In this document: piece after piece, positions 11,215-22,315 of the stretch
How the letters are laid out: each line of letters starts with the position of its first letter
How positions within the stretch are numbered: position 1 is the stretch's first letter
From: Cryoendolithus antarcticus
Taxonomy: Eukaryota; Ascomycota; Dothideomycetes; Cladosporiales; Cladosporiaceae
DNA: 64,000 nt
Assembly (NCBI GenBank): GCA_002077065.1
Contig: NAJO01000043.1
Span: 1-64,000, forward strand
Reading direction: 5' to 3'
The notes under the pieces: generated by a model
Database searches by the model: none
Seen by the model: only the letters and a program-made list of their open reading frames with translations
Told to the model about the DNA's origin: nothing
Position numbers and translations under genes: made by a program

Positions 11215-12303
11215 ATGGTGCATGGTGGGGGTTCAATTGATGGTTCGTCCATCATCTGCACGGTTCTGACGAGTCTGCCGCCATTCGTGAATATGGACGC
11301 ACAGGTGGTGTTGTTGTCAGTCACAGAGACGTGGGTCACGAAAGATGGCGTGGTGATGCTAGATGATGCGAAAGAAGCATTGCGTCGAGCTCGCGAGCAT
11401 GCTGGGGCGGCGGTGCAAGGCGATCAGCCGCATGTACAAGACCGGATGGCCAGATTAGACGTGCAGATCACGTTTGTGCGTGCGGCCGACCCAAACCAAA
11501 ACTGTAAGAAGCATCGAGGCCACAGCCGAGCCAGTCTTCTCTGTTACTTTCTGTAGCTGACAATTTGTTTGGCAGGGACGCTCACAGCTGATGGATGGGT
11601 CAATATGCCAGACTTGTTAGATGTGCTTGCGGCGCCCGCAGCAATCGGTACTGATAAAACATCGGCAATGCGCGCAATTATATGGAGCCGGCAGTCAGAA
11701 GACAACAAGACGAACCTGTTCTAGTGTTGCACAGACTGAACGAAGGCAACCGCGTGCTCGCGCATCGGATTCTTGTCGATAATGCAGCTCTCAGGACGCT
11801 GGACATCTGTCCACGGTTTCTCAGAGTACAGGAGCCAACGCCGTGCCTTCGTCGAGCCAGTGGAAATGCAGCAGACACTACAATTGAGTGTGGATTATGG
11901 AGAGCTACAATACCTCATTATCCGAGGCGTAGATGGCTGGTTAGTTAACGCGGACGTGCTCGAGTTCCTTCGACGCTAGACTCGTCGAGGTCTTCGAATT
12001 GCCGTGGTTGTCTACCAGCCGGTGTTACGAGGCGACAACGTCATCTTACACCCGTTTGTTCAGCGGATGATGTTCTGGAACGGAGCATGGCAAGGATATG
12101 TGTGCGCGCCTCTTTGTGCGCTTGCGCTAATGAATGCGGTAATCAACCTCCAGCAGTTGCCTGCACTCCCGCTAGGTGGGCTTCATCCGCAACTCCCAGC
12201 AACACCGGAGAATCTGTACGTGGCGCTTAACCAATCGATCGAGGAGGGTAAGGCGATGAGCGACATGACGTGGTACAATACGGGGAGGAACCACATGTAT
12301 TAA
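11215..12303 (+). pseudogene. probable decayed gene, unknown family
   Basis: A first exon from ATG 11215 (or 11293) runs to about 11508. It is followed by a plausible intron (GTAAGA...TTTGGCAG, ending at 11575) and then TADGWVNMPDLLDVLAAP. The same frame continues to 12303 but meets TAG at 11721-11723, TGA at about 11733 and TAG at 11977-11979. Between and after the stops the protein looks structured (SVDYGELQYLIIRGVDGWLV; RGDNVILHPFVQRMMFW). The pattern DGWV/L followed by a short hydrophobic helix occurs twice, which hints at an internally repeated domain. I considered the winged-helix part of Tpt1/KptA for DGWVNMPDLL, but later motifs do not match. A second frame (11682-11948) is also open, so a frameshift is possible. 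Treat the call as tentative. Confidence 0.35.
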
Positions 12304-12394
12304 ATAGATGATCTCCAAGATGAGCAACGTGCGGATCGTCGTGGGAGCCCGCTGCCGGGTCATTTCACAAGGAGCTAGCCCAGAGCACAAGTAA

Positions 12395-13549
12395 TCAGAA
12401 GCGCAAAGCAGACGCAAAGCAGGGCCTGCCAGTGCCGCGGAGTCGTCTCCAGGTCCTCATCAGCAGACCCAGCAAACTCCTATCGCGCGAGCAGGGCACT
12501 TGCCACCTGCACCAGGGGAGCAAGCCGGCGCCGCTTCTTCGTCGGTGAGCGCGCCAAATGACGCTCACTCGGTCGTCGAGATCCGATCAGCTCTTGGTAG
12601 CCAGGTCAATGGACAGTCTCCAAAGCTTGCAGCCAATGGCAGCCATGCAAGACCTCCCATCAACGGTCAGACTGTCACGAGTGCCCTATGAACGACTCCG
12701 CTAGCACAATCCACGAGTACAGATGGTGTTGCTCCATCCCCCAAGTTTTTCGTCAATCCGTCCCTAGGTAAGCTCGCTCCACCTGCGGAGTCGGACGAGC
12801 AGCGCGCTGCGAAACGCGCACGAACAGACGGGCCCGTAACCATTGATCTGAGAAACGACAATGATCCACACCAAGCACTACATCAAGCTGTGGCACTGCT
12901 CAAGCGGCAAGGTTCAGATAGCGACCTCGAGAAACTTACGCGCTTCATCAAGGGCTGGCACAATCAATGGACTCAGCAAGGCTCTTGGTTGTTTGATAAC
13001 ATCAATCGTCTGGTCAATTCCCCTGCGCAGTCAGGCGGTCCCACTCCTGGATCGATTGCAACAAATCTGCGTAAGATTGAGCGAAGGATTGATCATGTGC
13101 AGGGGGTCATTGGGCAAAGCGTCAACACAGCAAACTCCTTCGTCATGGCCGAGCTCGCGAACGCCAATCGCATGCTGCCGTGGCTCGAAGATTGTCGCAA
13201 GACAGGCGCTAACAAGGTGCAAGAACGTGACGACGCTTGGCGCAGTAAGACCGCGGCATTTCATGATGGTGCGCGGTATGCTCGTGCGGCCGCCGAGAAG
13301 AGGCTCGAAGAGCGACTAGAGGAGCAACAGCGAATGATTGAGAAGCAGCATGGTCTTCTCGCCAGATTCTTGCAAGCCAATGATATTGACCTCGAAGCCG
13401 AGGACAAGGCATCAGAAGGCACAGACGAACGAGATGAGAGCTTGGGTGCTCAGCTCACGAGAGAATTGGACGAGCAGGAGAGACGAGGACGGGAAGATGC
13501 GAGGGCCAAGTCTGGCGCAGAGCCGATTGCTGTCGATGACGATGGGTAA
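12395..13549 (+). pseudogene. probable nuclear coiled-coil protein fragment with one internal stop
   Basis: One frame is open from 12395 to 13549 except for TGA at 12689-12691. The upstream half is Pro/Gln/Ser-rich. After the stop comes a basic AAKRARTDGPVTIDL, then a helical region (DLEKLTRFIKGWHNQW; KIERRIDHVQGVIGQ) and a charged coiled coil ending EEQQRMIEKQHGLLARF. It may be the 3' part of the preceding locus: a donor GTAAGG near 12248 and a basic segment encoded from 12389 in another frame would need a one-base shift to join. An alternative reading removes the stop as a 39-nt intron (12666-12704, GTCAGA...GCTAG), but it lacks a clear branch site. The stop codon of this locus and that of the next gene, on the other strand, are 2 bp apart (13549 and 13552). 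Confidence 0.4.
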
Positions 13550-13551
13550 GC

Positions 13552-15098
13552 CTACCACCCACGCCACCTTATCCACACATCAACGACCTTGTTTGGATTG
13601 TCGGAGTCAGAGTCGACGATCAAGTACCAGCCAAAGTTCGGACCGTTCATGCAAGCATGATTCGGATAGATCATGAGCTTCTCACCGACTTGTAGTCGCC
13701 TGATCTTGTCAGCTGAGCCTTCCCATGTCAATACCCCATGCTCCTGGCTGATGCGACCAACGACCCAGCCTGTACGCTCCGCCTCTGGATCGTATACTTG
13801 ATTCTGCTTCTCAGGCCACGATGAGACGACACCCCAGCCATCGTAGCTCTTACATGGCTCTCGGCCAAGTACGATAGAGCCTGCTGCCATCATGGCTTCC
13901 GGCTTGCCTCGATCGTCGTACACACTTGTGACTTCGACAAGGGTACGTAGACCGAGATCGGCGAATGATAGCATGCTCCCTGCTGACTCTGATGAAGCCT
14001 GCGCAGGCCGTGCGCGAGTAGCGAGCTGCTGCATATCGAGCACCGCGTATACGCCGGCATGTAGCTCAACCTCGAACGATCGATTCACGCGTTCAAGTAG
14101 CTCTCGATACTCCTTGGTACCCTCACTGTCGTCGAGGATGTTCTGCGTTGAGGTTGTCGTAGGGGTGGCACCCAGCGAGAGCACCATTTTCGGCGCATCG
14201 GGATCCTTGGATGCCACAGCGCCCGCACACTTGAGGAACTCGATCGCCGCTTCCTCGAGCCCTTGCAATTCACCGGAGAACGCTTTAAGAGCCTCTGCGG
14301 GACTGCTGACAGCATACGAGTGACCCATATGAGCATACAAGCCTGTGACCTTCACCCGCTGAGATGCGTTGAGTGCGTACGCCAGATCGGCTAGCTGGCC
14401 AGATCCAACGGCAACGCCAGCTCGATGGTAGCCGACATCTACCTTGACAAACACAGGAGTCTTGCCTGGCCATGCTTCGTTGGTTACGCTGTCCAGCAGA
14501 GCTACATGGTCTTTGTGATCAACGAACAGGGACACGCTGCCTTCGCCAAGCTGCCGAACGACAGCTCCGAGGCGTGGAATGGATGATGCGGACACAGGCA
14601 GGCCGTAGATGATCTGTCTCCGATCAGTCAATCACTTTCGATAGCCCTCGGATCTGGAGTTGCCCACATTGATCGACCTGCCTTCCCCCTTACACGCCTG
14701 GAGATACGGCACCAAATGCTCGATCTCCGACACCGTGCTCGCAACAAGTTTCACATCCTGTGTGTCTTCGCCAACTTGCAGCTTCGTCAACTCGGTGGTC
14801 TAGACCACCTCACTTGTCAGTATCAACCGCATTGCCTTTCGAACGAGATACTGTTGCGTACCTTGTGAGTCTTGACATGAGGTCGGAAGCCTACGCCTAG
14901 CTTCCGCGTCGTCTCGAGCATCAACTTGCAGTTTCGTCGGGCGACTGCTGCGTCGATGACTACAGCTGGTGCCTGGACATCTTTAAGTGCTCGGCCGACG
15001 TAGTGCTCTCGCAAAGCTGCAACTAACGGACTCGGGTAGAACGATGGTGCGTGGAACACTGGCTGGTCAGCTGCATCGTGATGCTCCGGATCTGCCAT
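13552..15098 (-). CDS. D-serine dehydratase-like / D-threonine aldolase family PLP enzyme
   Basis: Exons are 15098-14862, 14799-14668 and 14613-13552, giving 476 residues, close to the family length. An in-frame ATG at 15236 would add 46 residues; I prefer 15098 because homologues begin shortly before the YPSP...REHYVG block. The fold-type III (alanine-racemase-like) barrel is marked by PAVVIDAAVARRNC and the lysine motif FRPHVKTHK, where the last lysine should form the Schiff base with PLP. VDVGYHRAGV and GLYAHMGHSY follow. The C-terminal IYPNHACMN supplies the His and Cys that bind zinc in eukaryotic D-serine dehydratase (yeast Dsd1 type). The likely reaction is D-serine to pyruvate and ammonia. 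Both introns (62 and 54 nt) fall between conserved blocks and give HKTTELTKL and INIIYGLPV as expected. Confidence 0.85.
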
Positions 15099-15346
15099 GC
15101 TTGCGGCACGCGAAGCGATATTCAAGTCCTCGGTCACAACATTGACGACTGCCTCATCAATGTAGACGTCGTGGAAGTGCTTCCGAATGTTCTCAGTCAC
15201 AGCCATCGGACAATCCTGCGTCCGATGCCGCAACATGGCCACAGTCGGGTTTGCCCACTACCAAATGTGACTGTAGATGCACCGACGACAGTTGGGAGTA
15301 GTACGACATGGCACAGCACAGTTCTATATATCACGTTGGGTATATG

Positions 15347-17408
15347 CTACGGCACTCCGAGCCCATTCACTTCACCCTGCTCGTTCCGCACAGCCCCATC
15401 AACAGAGTAGCTAGCCCGCCATCGTAGCTTGACGGATGTGCCTTTGCCTCGCTCTACGCCTTGCACGCGGACGGTCTGCGTTATGCCGTCTTTCTGGCTC
15501 GGCGCCAGCGTTCGTGAGCTCTGCGGTGACAACGCGAGAGTAAGGCCCTGTGACTTGCGTTAGTAAGTCACATTAACATGTGTACAGGTGATGGGAGCGT
15601 GCCTTGGTGACTGCTAGTTGGAACGTCAGATCCGTGATCGCCGACGCAGTAGCATTACTTATACGACTGTTCACCAACAATTCTGTGTCACTGGTTCGCG
15701 AAACGGAGAAGACTGTTCGTATCGTTGAGTTTGTCACGATGAGTTCTTGCGGTTGATCAGGAAGCGCAGAGCTGAATGTCCACTCGTCTTCTGCTCCTGT
15801 TGGTGCTGGAGGTTTCGTATCACCTCCCAGGCCGAGCAGGTCCAAGTTCGCTGCACCTGGCGGCGGAGCCTGGGATGGTGGCGCAGGGGATCGGGACTGG
15901 AACTGCATTGGCGATGCTGTTCGCGAGGGTGTGTTGAGCGCGGCGAAAGGGTCGTTCTTCTTTGGTGGAGGCGGAGGTTGCGAAGCAGACGGGATCGGGG
16001 TTGCAGGTTTCGCTGCCTGTGGTGCGATCGAGCCGAAGAGGTCCTGACTTGCGTTCTGAGGGGCCTGGGATGAAAGTCTGGCGGGGATTGGGGGCTGGGA
16101 GGGCGTCTGTTGTCGCGAGGCGGAGAACTGCGCCATAATGTCTGCATTGCCCATCGCTGGCGATTTCGAGGTGCCGTTGGTGGTTGAGGAGCCGAGAGAA
16201 ATCCCACCACCTGAACCGTAGTTGCCGTCGCCCATGTTGAGACCGAGGAGATCGTCTTCGAGTGCGTTACCTGCTGGTTGCCGTGCTTGACTCGAGGGTT
16301 GTGACTGTGCAGGCGCACTTGCGTCCTCCATACCACCAAAGTCGATGAGTGACAGTTCGTTGTCTGGTCCTTTCCGCACACCAGCGCCGCTCGTCCCCAG
16401 CGTTCCTTTGGGAATCGCATTTGCCGCCTCGAGATCCCCCTTCTTCACGAGTTTATATCGCTCGATGGTCCGATGAATACTATCATTGATCTCAAACAGT
16501 TTCGCCACAGCCTCCGTATCGTCGCTCTCCTCCTCACACATCTTCTGGATCTTCGGACTCGCACTTGCAAGCGCATTCGCTAGCTCCTCATAGACATCCC
16601 CCTCCTTGATCTCCTCTCCAACCTTATAGCCTTGCAGCATCTCCTCCAGCAGCTTAGCTTTCTGCTGTATCCTCCCCACCTCCTCCGCCGCCTTTGCCCT
16701 GTAGTCCGTCTTCCGCCGTGTGTCATACCCAGCCATGACCTTCATCAGCTTGTTCGCCTCTTGTAAATCATGCGGCGTGCCTCGTCTAATCAGCTCCTGC
16801 AGCTTCGCGCTCTGCGCTTCTCGTTCCTCCGCCTCCATCTCGTCCGCACTCTTCAGATTGTCGCTCGGGTTCAACACTGCTGCATCTTCTCTCCGTACTT
16901 CAGGGAACTGATAGCCCTTGTGATGCAGTAGGCGGTGCATGTCCCGCACAAACCCTAGATCCTCGCGGTACTTGGAAGTCTCGCATATCGTCTTCCGCCA
17001 CTCCTCGATTAGTTCTAGAATCCTGTTCTGCACTCTCGTCGTCCTGATCGGCGGACGTTCCGGGAATCTCCTCACCAACTCATTCAGAAAGTCCTTTGTG
17101 CTTATTTGGAGCTGGAAAGGGTATCCGCAATTCTTCACGCATATGTCCAGTAGACTTAGCGCCAGAAGGGAGACGTTTGGGTTGCGGTGGTTAATGTAGC
17201 CTACTATGCTCACTGCTGCTTCGCGCGGTGCGGAGCCCTTTTTGGAGTTTATCAGGTCTGCTATTTCCAGGCAAAGGGCGAGATTTGGTTCATAGTTTTC
17301 CGGGGAACAGGCATTCTGAATGTAGCGCTGTAGGGGCGTCGCGGCGGCCTCGGTGGGGTAGGCAAAGCGGTCGCGGGCGGCGTAGCGGGCGGAGGCTGCC
17401 TCCATCAT
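15347..17408 (-). CDS. GGA2: GGA-type clathrin adaptor (ADP-ribosylation factor-binding)
   Basis: Exon 1 is 17408-15603 and exon 2 is 15547-15347, giving 668 residues. The order is VHS domain (about residues 25-165, PLQRYIQNACSPENYEPN; SLLALSLLDICVKNCGYPF), GAT domain (about 190-345, three-helix, ending DSIHRTIERYKLVKKGDL), a Pro/Gln-rich hinge with DLLGL-type clathrin-box motifs, and a C-terminal gamma-ear (WTFSSALPDQPQELIVTNST to the end). GGAs bind Arf-GTP and cargo at the trans-Golgi and sort proteins to endosomes. The intron interrupts the ear domain and must use a GC donor (AAG/GCACGC) to restore LTFQLAVTK-GLTLALSPQSS; no GT donor fits. It has a clear TTACTAAC branch site. The gene is head to head with TSR3, 384 bp apart. 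Confidence 0.93.
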
Positions 17409-17792
17409 GGGTGGTGGGGGCGATGGCCTCGGGATTGGGTGAAGGGCTAGGACATTCGATTGTCGTAGGGCATGTGATATCTTCAGCGCTCACCTCAGTG
17501 ATCAATTTGGGGTTTATGGGTTCTGGTAAGCTGGCAGTTCATGTGCGTGGTGAGGACATGGGCGTTGTGGGACCTGAGATATGACGTGGGGTAACATTTG
17601 TTCATTGCAGGTGATTTGACATGTGCCTCGCCACTCCTCTTCTACATCGTTCACAACTGCACGCATCTGCTTGAGATCTGCTTGGAGAGCCTGCCAATCG
17701 ACGTCAGATTGACCTAGATCGCTAGCTGTAGCAAGAAACCTGCTCCCCGGGTCGACTAAGCACTTTCCTCGGCCATCTGCAACACCATCGCA

Positions 17793-19031
17793 ATGCGCCA
17801 CAAGAAAGACCTCTCCTCCAAAGGCAAGAAAGGCGCTAACAACGGCCGCACCTTCGCCCAGCATACTCACCCCGAGCGAGAAAATGGCCTCGGAGGCGGC
17901 AAACGCCCCGCCTTCAAAGCCGCAGCCTGGGATCTAAACCACTGCGATGCAAAACGTTGCTCAGGCAAGAAGCTGATCCGGCTTGGGCTCATGCGAGAGC
18001 TACACGTGGGTCAAAAGCATCCTGGTGTGATCATATCACCTAAAGCGAAGACTATCATTTCGCCTGCAGATCGGGAGATCCTGGAGCAGTTCGGTGCTGC
18101 TGTCGTGGAGGCATCGTGGAACAGGATAAAGGAAGTGCCGTTTGCGAAGATTGGAGGGAAGAATGAGCGGCTACTTCCCTATCTCATTGCTGCAAACCCT
18201 ACGAACTACGGCAAACCGTGGCGGCTCAACTGCGTCGAAGCTTTAGCAGCAGCTTTCTGGATCTGCGGGCACAGGGAGTGGGCAGAGGAGATTCTGGGAC
18301 CATTCAGCTACGGCGAGGCATTCCTGGAGATCAACGATGCGCCTTTAAGGCGTTATGCGGCATCAGCGGATGAGGAGGGTATCAAGCAGGCGGAGAAGGA
18401 TTGGTTAGAGAAGATTGAGGGGGAGTGGAAGAAGGATCGGGAGGAGAAGGGCGAGCAGAAGGGCCAGGAGGATGTTTGGGCCGGGGGAAATATGAATAGG
18501 CGGGATGTTGGGCGTGATGATGAGAGTGACGAGGATGGCAGTGACGATAAGGAGGGCGACGAAGATAGCGATGGGAGTAGTTTGGGTGGGATCCAACTTG
18601 GTGGTCCTAAGCCTGGCCAAAAGTCCTCGAACAAGGAAGAAGAGGAGGAAGAAGAAGAAGAGACCGATCCCTTTGCTCTCCCACCATCAGACGACGAGGA
18701 AGAGATGGCAGAGCTGCGCCGCCGCGTACTAGCATCAAAACCCTTCGCAAATCCCTCGAAGCACCCTCAATCCGACTCCGAACGCGCAGCGCCAAAAAGA
18801 CTCATACGACCTTCTCAGCCTGCGCTACCGATTGACTCCGATGCTGAGTCTGGCTCAGATGTTGGCGTCCAGGAGGACGATGACTTCGATAACATCATGA
18901 ACGCCGCTCCCATCACGGATCGTGCTGGCATTGCAGCAGCGCAACGGAAACGCAACATGGAGAGGGAGGGCAAGTTGAGTGTGAAGTTCAGTAGGACGGT
19001 GGTAGACGCGCCGAGGAAACAGCCTGGGTAG
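17793..19031 (+). CDS. TSR3: 18S rRNA aminocarboxypropyltransferase Tsr3
   Basis: Single exon of 412 residues. Residues 40-215 match Tsr3: AAWDLNHCDAKRCSGKKLIR, GVIISPKAKTIISPADREIL, ASWNRIKEVPF, LLPYLIAANPTNYGKPWRLN and FSYGEAFLEIN. Tsr3 transfers the 3-amino-3-carboxypropyl group from S-adenosylmethionine to N3 of the hypermodified pseudouridine of 18S rRNA, the last step of m1acp3-psi synthesis, in the cytoplasm on late pre-40S particles. The C-terminal half is an acidic, disordered tail with a run of Glu around residue 285 and DDEEEM. Fungal Tsr3 proteins often carry such tails. The N-terminal RHKKDLSSKGKKG is basic. Confidence 0.93.
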   Translation: MRHKKDLSSKGKKGANNGRTFAQHTHPERENGLGGGKRPAFKAAAWDLNHCDAKRCSGKKLIRLGLMRELHVGQKHPGVIISPKAKTIISPADREILEQFGAAVVEASWNRIKEVPFAKIGGKNERLLPYLIAANPTNYGKPWRLNCVEALAAAFWICGHREWAEEILGPFSYGEAFLEINDAPLRRYAASADEEGIKQAEKDWLEKIEGEWKKDREEKGEQKGQEDVWAGGNMNRRDVGRDDESDEDGSDDKEGDEDSDGSSLGGIQLGGPKPGQKSSNKEEEEEEEEETDPFALPPSDDEEEMAELRRRVLASKPFANPSKHPQSDSERAAPKRLIRPSQPALPIDSDAESGSDVGVQEDDDFDNIMNAAPITDRAGIAAAQRKRNMEREGKLSVKFSRTVVDAPRKQPG

Positions 19032-19282
19032 CGAGCCACGTCGGAAGAATACTTGTACAGCAGTGCCACACACCGACCTTCCAATGACACTGTAGGTTAC
19101 GCTGCAAGAACTAACCACAAACGATTGTCTTCCCAGGTCTTAGCGAAAACTTGTCGTCCGGCCAACCGCAAAACGTAAACACTTGGATCGCGCTTGCCTG
19201 CACAGCAGACGGCGGACCAACGCATCGGGAGGAAGTCGTTTGCGCAACACGCACAGCATCCATCTCCACGCACATTTATCAT

Positions 19283-19303
19283 CATACATACATACATACA
19301 CAC
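19283..19303 (+). repeat. short CATA microsatellite in 5' leader
   Basis: A run of CATA repeats that turns into CACACG lies 55 bp before the ATG of the ASPM-like gene. It is probably in the untranslated leader and may vary in length. Confidence 0.6.
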
Positions 19304-19357
19304 GCACATACGCAGATACACAGCATCTTACCATAGCCCGATGCCACCCAACCCATC

Positions 19358-22315
19358 ATGTCACGTCCTTCTTTCGCAAACGGCACACCCTGCCCGGTCA
19401 CTCCTAGACGCTTGTCCAGCACCTCCATGGTATCAGGCTGGGGCGATGAGACGGCAGAGATAGACTACACGCGTGTTGTGCGCGCTGAGTTCCAGCATGC
19501 GCGACCGAAGCGTCCGAGGAAGCGGGTCGAGCAGGTGAAGATCTTTGAGGATGTGATGGAAGGGGAGGAGCTGGTGGTGTCGGAACCGGCAGCAGGACGA
19601 CTGGGAGGGACGCTACTTGGCAGGAGACCACAGCGGAAGACTGGCGGAGTGGTCTTGAACGGGACTGACCGTGCTGCTGTAATGGGATCCCCAGATCCGT
19701 GGGCCCTCGCAGGCGAAGTGCAGAAGCCTGAAGTGAGACGAGCTATGGACAAAGAAGCCCGGAGAAGGACTATATTCGTGCCGAGCGATGAGACGACCAT
19801 GATGACTATACATCCTGGCGCGAGGGACATCGAGAGACTAGAGGATACATTCCAATTAATGAACCTGGAGCCGAAAGTGTCCCCGATTACAGGAACCGCG
19901 GCGATCGAGCAGCCCAAACCAACGCGACGACCACGGACGTCACTTTCTGCTGCACCGAGACGATTGCCGTTGCAAATGCTGCAGAGCAAGACGGACAACG
20001 TGCCGGACATGGTTGTGCATGGGAAGAATGGAGGCAAGGAGAATGAGGCGCCTGGTGTTCGTGGAGATGAGGACCTGAAATCTTCAAGAGAACGGACCAG
20101 TCCCGGTCTTGTGCAAAATACCAAGCCGGTCAAGGCAAGCCTGTTCGCACCAACAGCTGCCTCTCTAGCCAGGCAGTCCCTAATGCAGAGAGACACCGTA
20201 CCACGTGCACGATCTGGACAAGGATCGTCGACCGCGAACGCCAGTCCGAGGAATAGACTCGATACCGGACGAGCTGTATCAGTACAGGCTACACGCTCTG
20301 TCAAGCCCACCCTACCACGAGCATCTCCACGGCAAAGTCCAGCCAGTTCGGTGAAGACATCGCACCCCAGAGAGCCCGTACCAAGTAAACACGAACCATG
20401 GAGAACAAGCAGCCACTATGTGTCCGTCGCACAGAGGGCCAGAAGTCTTGTCCAAGCCTTTCCTGTGCTCGCTACCGATGTGAATCAGCCGGGACTTTAT
20501 GAGGACAGCTGGCTCGATCACGAGGAAGTCGCCCTCACAGCTGTTGTCAACGAAGTCTTCGATAGCGCGCAGCCTAGCTCGCTCGCCCGAATAGAGTGTA
20601 CAACTTCGATACGGGAGAGGTTCATGGAGATCTATCAGAGACCGGAAACCATAGCGCTACATGAGCGTCTACAAGCTTCATTGACTTATGGCGCATTGAG
20701 CAAGCCGAGCAGCTTCGACCGCGTGCCTGCCTTGACGCAAGACTTGGGACTGCGGAAGCGCTATTTGAGTCTTTGGCTAGCATCATATGACTCTGCAGCT
20801 CTCAGGAATGCGGCCGAAATAGTCGTGGGACGAAGTATTGAACCCTCGGACTCCAGTTGCAACTCGGGCGAAGCGCCAGATACAGCTTCGCTGGACGTCA
20901 AATCATCCCGACGAGGACTGATCAGCTTCCTCGAGACGTTCTTTGTCACCGCTGCGGACGTCAGCGAGTCCGGACACCGCTCCGACGCTGAAGCACAGCT
21001 CCGTGCACGCAACAAGACAATCATCAGAAGCTTGATGCTGATCCATCTCCTCGATCGCGTTGCCATCGCAGGGCCTACTCCGTTCTGCCTTTTCAAGAAG
21101 CGGTCGACGCATAAGTCCTCTGCGAGCGTCCTTACAGCGCTAGCAAGCATACTTCTGCCATCGCTGGGCGACATCGGACGAGTGCTGCGCCATCTTGAGT
21201 ACGAGCTATCGTATGTTCAAGACCCATTAGACGAAGTCAGCTACCACATTGACAACATCGCTGTTGATCTCCGAGATGGGATATTCTTCACACGCCTGGT
21301 GGAGATCTTGCTCATCCCGCGCTCTACAACGAGCAACGAGTCTTTCGCGGACACCACTGGCGACGATATGACATTCACCCTTTCCGATGCTACGGTCTTG
21401 CTTGCGAGTACAGATAACGAGCTAAGCGGAGAGCAGGCAAGGCCGCTGTCCCAGCACCTCAAGATGCCCTGTCTCGGTCACGCGCAGAAAGTCTACAATG
21501 TAGACATCGCCTTGAGCGCTCTGCGCGCTCACGCTCGAACTCGCAACCTCGTCCCTGATTACATAACGATCGCTACGATCGTGCACGGCCACCGCGAACA
21601 AACTCTGAATCTACTGTGGTCCCTAATCAGCACACTCGGCATCGATCAGCTGCTCGATCGACGTAGTGTCGAAGCAGATGTTCGTCACCACGCAGCCTCC
21701 CGTGAGGCGTTGGAGCACCTCGACACCCTTGGTTTGCTTCATCGCTGGGCAGCCGCGCACTGCACGACAAAAGGCATCGAGGTTCCCAACCTCACGACCT
21801 CCTTCGCCGACGGCAAAGCGTATGATGCCATCATCTCGTCGTTCGCTCCGTTCCTTGCAAGTCAGTCCTCCGACATCCAACGGCCGAGCGCCGGCACCTC
21901 GGGACTCCTGCTGCATCTCGGCTGCAATGCTGGCTACGTCGAGCACCTTCTCCACACATTTAGCATACCAAGCCGTACTACTACACTGGCCAATCTGACT
22001 TACCTGGCGACGAAGCTTCTGCCGCTCGCCTCGCAATATCGCGCAGCGGTCACGATACAGCACGCCGTGCGCGCCCGCAGAGCCGGTAGGGTCGCGCATG
22101 AGCGTGTTGTGCTCATGCGTATGGCGTACGCTTGTGCCGAAGTCGCCATTGCAAAGCAGAAGCTCTACGATGCCGCAGTTTGTGCGCAACGGAGATGGAG
22201 GGCTTTGCGAGCAGCTCGGGTCGCGAAGCTAAATGCTGAAGTTTGCACATTTCAAAGCGCGGCGAGGGCATGGCGCGTGAGCCGCCACGTGCGAATGTGG
22301 AAGAAGGGTGGGTGA
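19358..22315 (+). CDS. ASPM/Sha1-like calponin-homology and IQ-repeat protein
   Basis: Single exon of 985 residues. Residues 1-330 are disordered and basic, with many Ser/Thr-Pro sites. A helical region follows, and around residues 555-800 there is a calponin-homology-like unit: IIRSLMLIHLLDRV, ILLPSLGDIGRVLRHLEYEL, then IDNIAVDLRDGIFFTRLVEI and HLKMPCLGHAQKVYNVDIAL. The last 90 residues hold IQ-like, Arg-rich helices (VTIQHAVRARRAGRV; VCAQRRWRALRAARV; FQSAARAWRVSRHV) that should bind calmodulin. This is the architecture of abnormal-spindle proteins and of fungal proteins annotated as calmodulin-binding Sha1. By analogy it should act at spindle poles or spindle-pole bodies. The CATA-rich leader precedes the start codon. 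Confidence 0.85.
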   Translation: MSRPSFANGTPCPVTPRRLSSTSMVSGWGDETAEIDYTRVVRAEFQHARPKRPRKRVEQVKIFEDVMEGEELVVSEPAAGRLGGTLLGRRPQRKTGGVVLNGTDRAAVMGSPDPWALAGEVQKPEVRRAMDKEARRRTIFVPSDETTMMTIHPGARDIERLEDTFQLMNLEPKVSPITGTAAIEQPKPTRRPRTSLSAAPRRLPLQMLQSKTDNVPDMVVHGKNGGKENEAPGVRGDEDLKSSRERTSPGLVQNTKPVKASLFAPTAASLARQSLMQRDTVPRARSGQGSSTANASPRNRLDTGRAVSVQATRSVKPTLPRASPRQSPASSVKTSHPREPVPSKHEPWRTSSHYVSVAQRARSLVQAFPVLATDVNQPGLYEDSWLDHEEVALTAVVNEVFDSAQPSSLARIECTTSIRERFMEIYQRPETIALHERLQASLTYGALSKPSSFDRVPALTQDLGLRKRYLSLWLASYDSAALRNAAEIVVGRSIEPSDSSCNSGEAPDTASLDVKSSRRGLISFLETFFVTAADVSESGHRSDAEAQLRARNKTIIRSLMLIHLLDRVAIAGPTPFCLFKKRSTHKSSASVLTALASILLPSLGDIGRVLRHLEYELSYVQDPLDEVSYHIDNIAVDLRDGIFFTRLVEILLIPRSTTSNESFADTTGDDMTFTLSDATVLLASTDNELSGEQARPLSQHLKMPCLGHAQKVYNVDIALSALRAHARTRNLVPDYITIATIVHGHREQTLNLLWSLISTLGIDQLLDRRSVEADVRHHAASREALEHLDTLGLLHRWAAAHCTTKGIEVPNLTTSFADGKAYDAIISSFAPFLASQSSDIQRPSAGTSGLLLHLGCNAGYVEHLLHTFSIPSRTTTLANLTYLATKLLPLASQYRAAVTIQHAVRARRAGRVAHERVVLMRMAYACAEVAIAKQKLYDAAVCAQRRWRALRAARVAKLNAEVCTFQSAARAWRVSRHVRMWKKGG

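Noticed and set aside
11578..11700. Tpt1/KptA-type RNA 2'-phosphotransferase
   Set aside because: DGWVNMPDLL is reminiscent of the N-terminal part, but the RANQGHS-type catalytic motifs are absent.
12666..12704. Possible 39-nt intron that would remove the TGA at 12689
   Set aside because: GTCAGA donor and GCTAG acceptor are weak and no branch site is seen; I keep the stop as the simpler reading but list the alternative.
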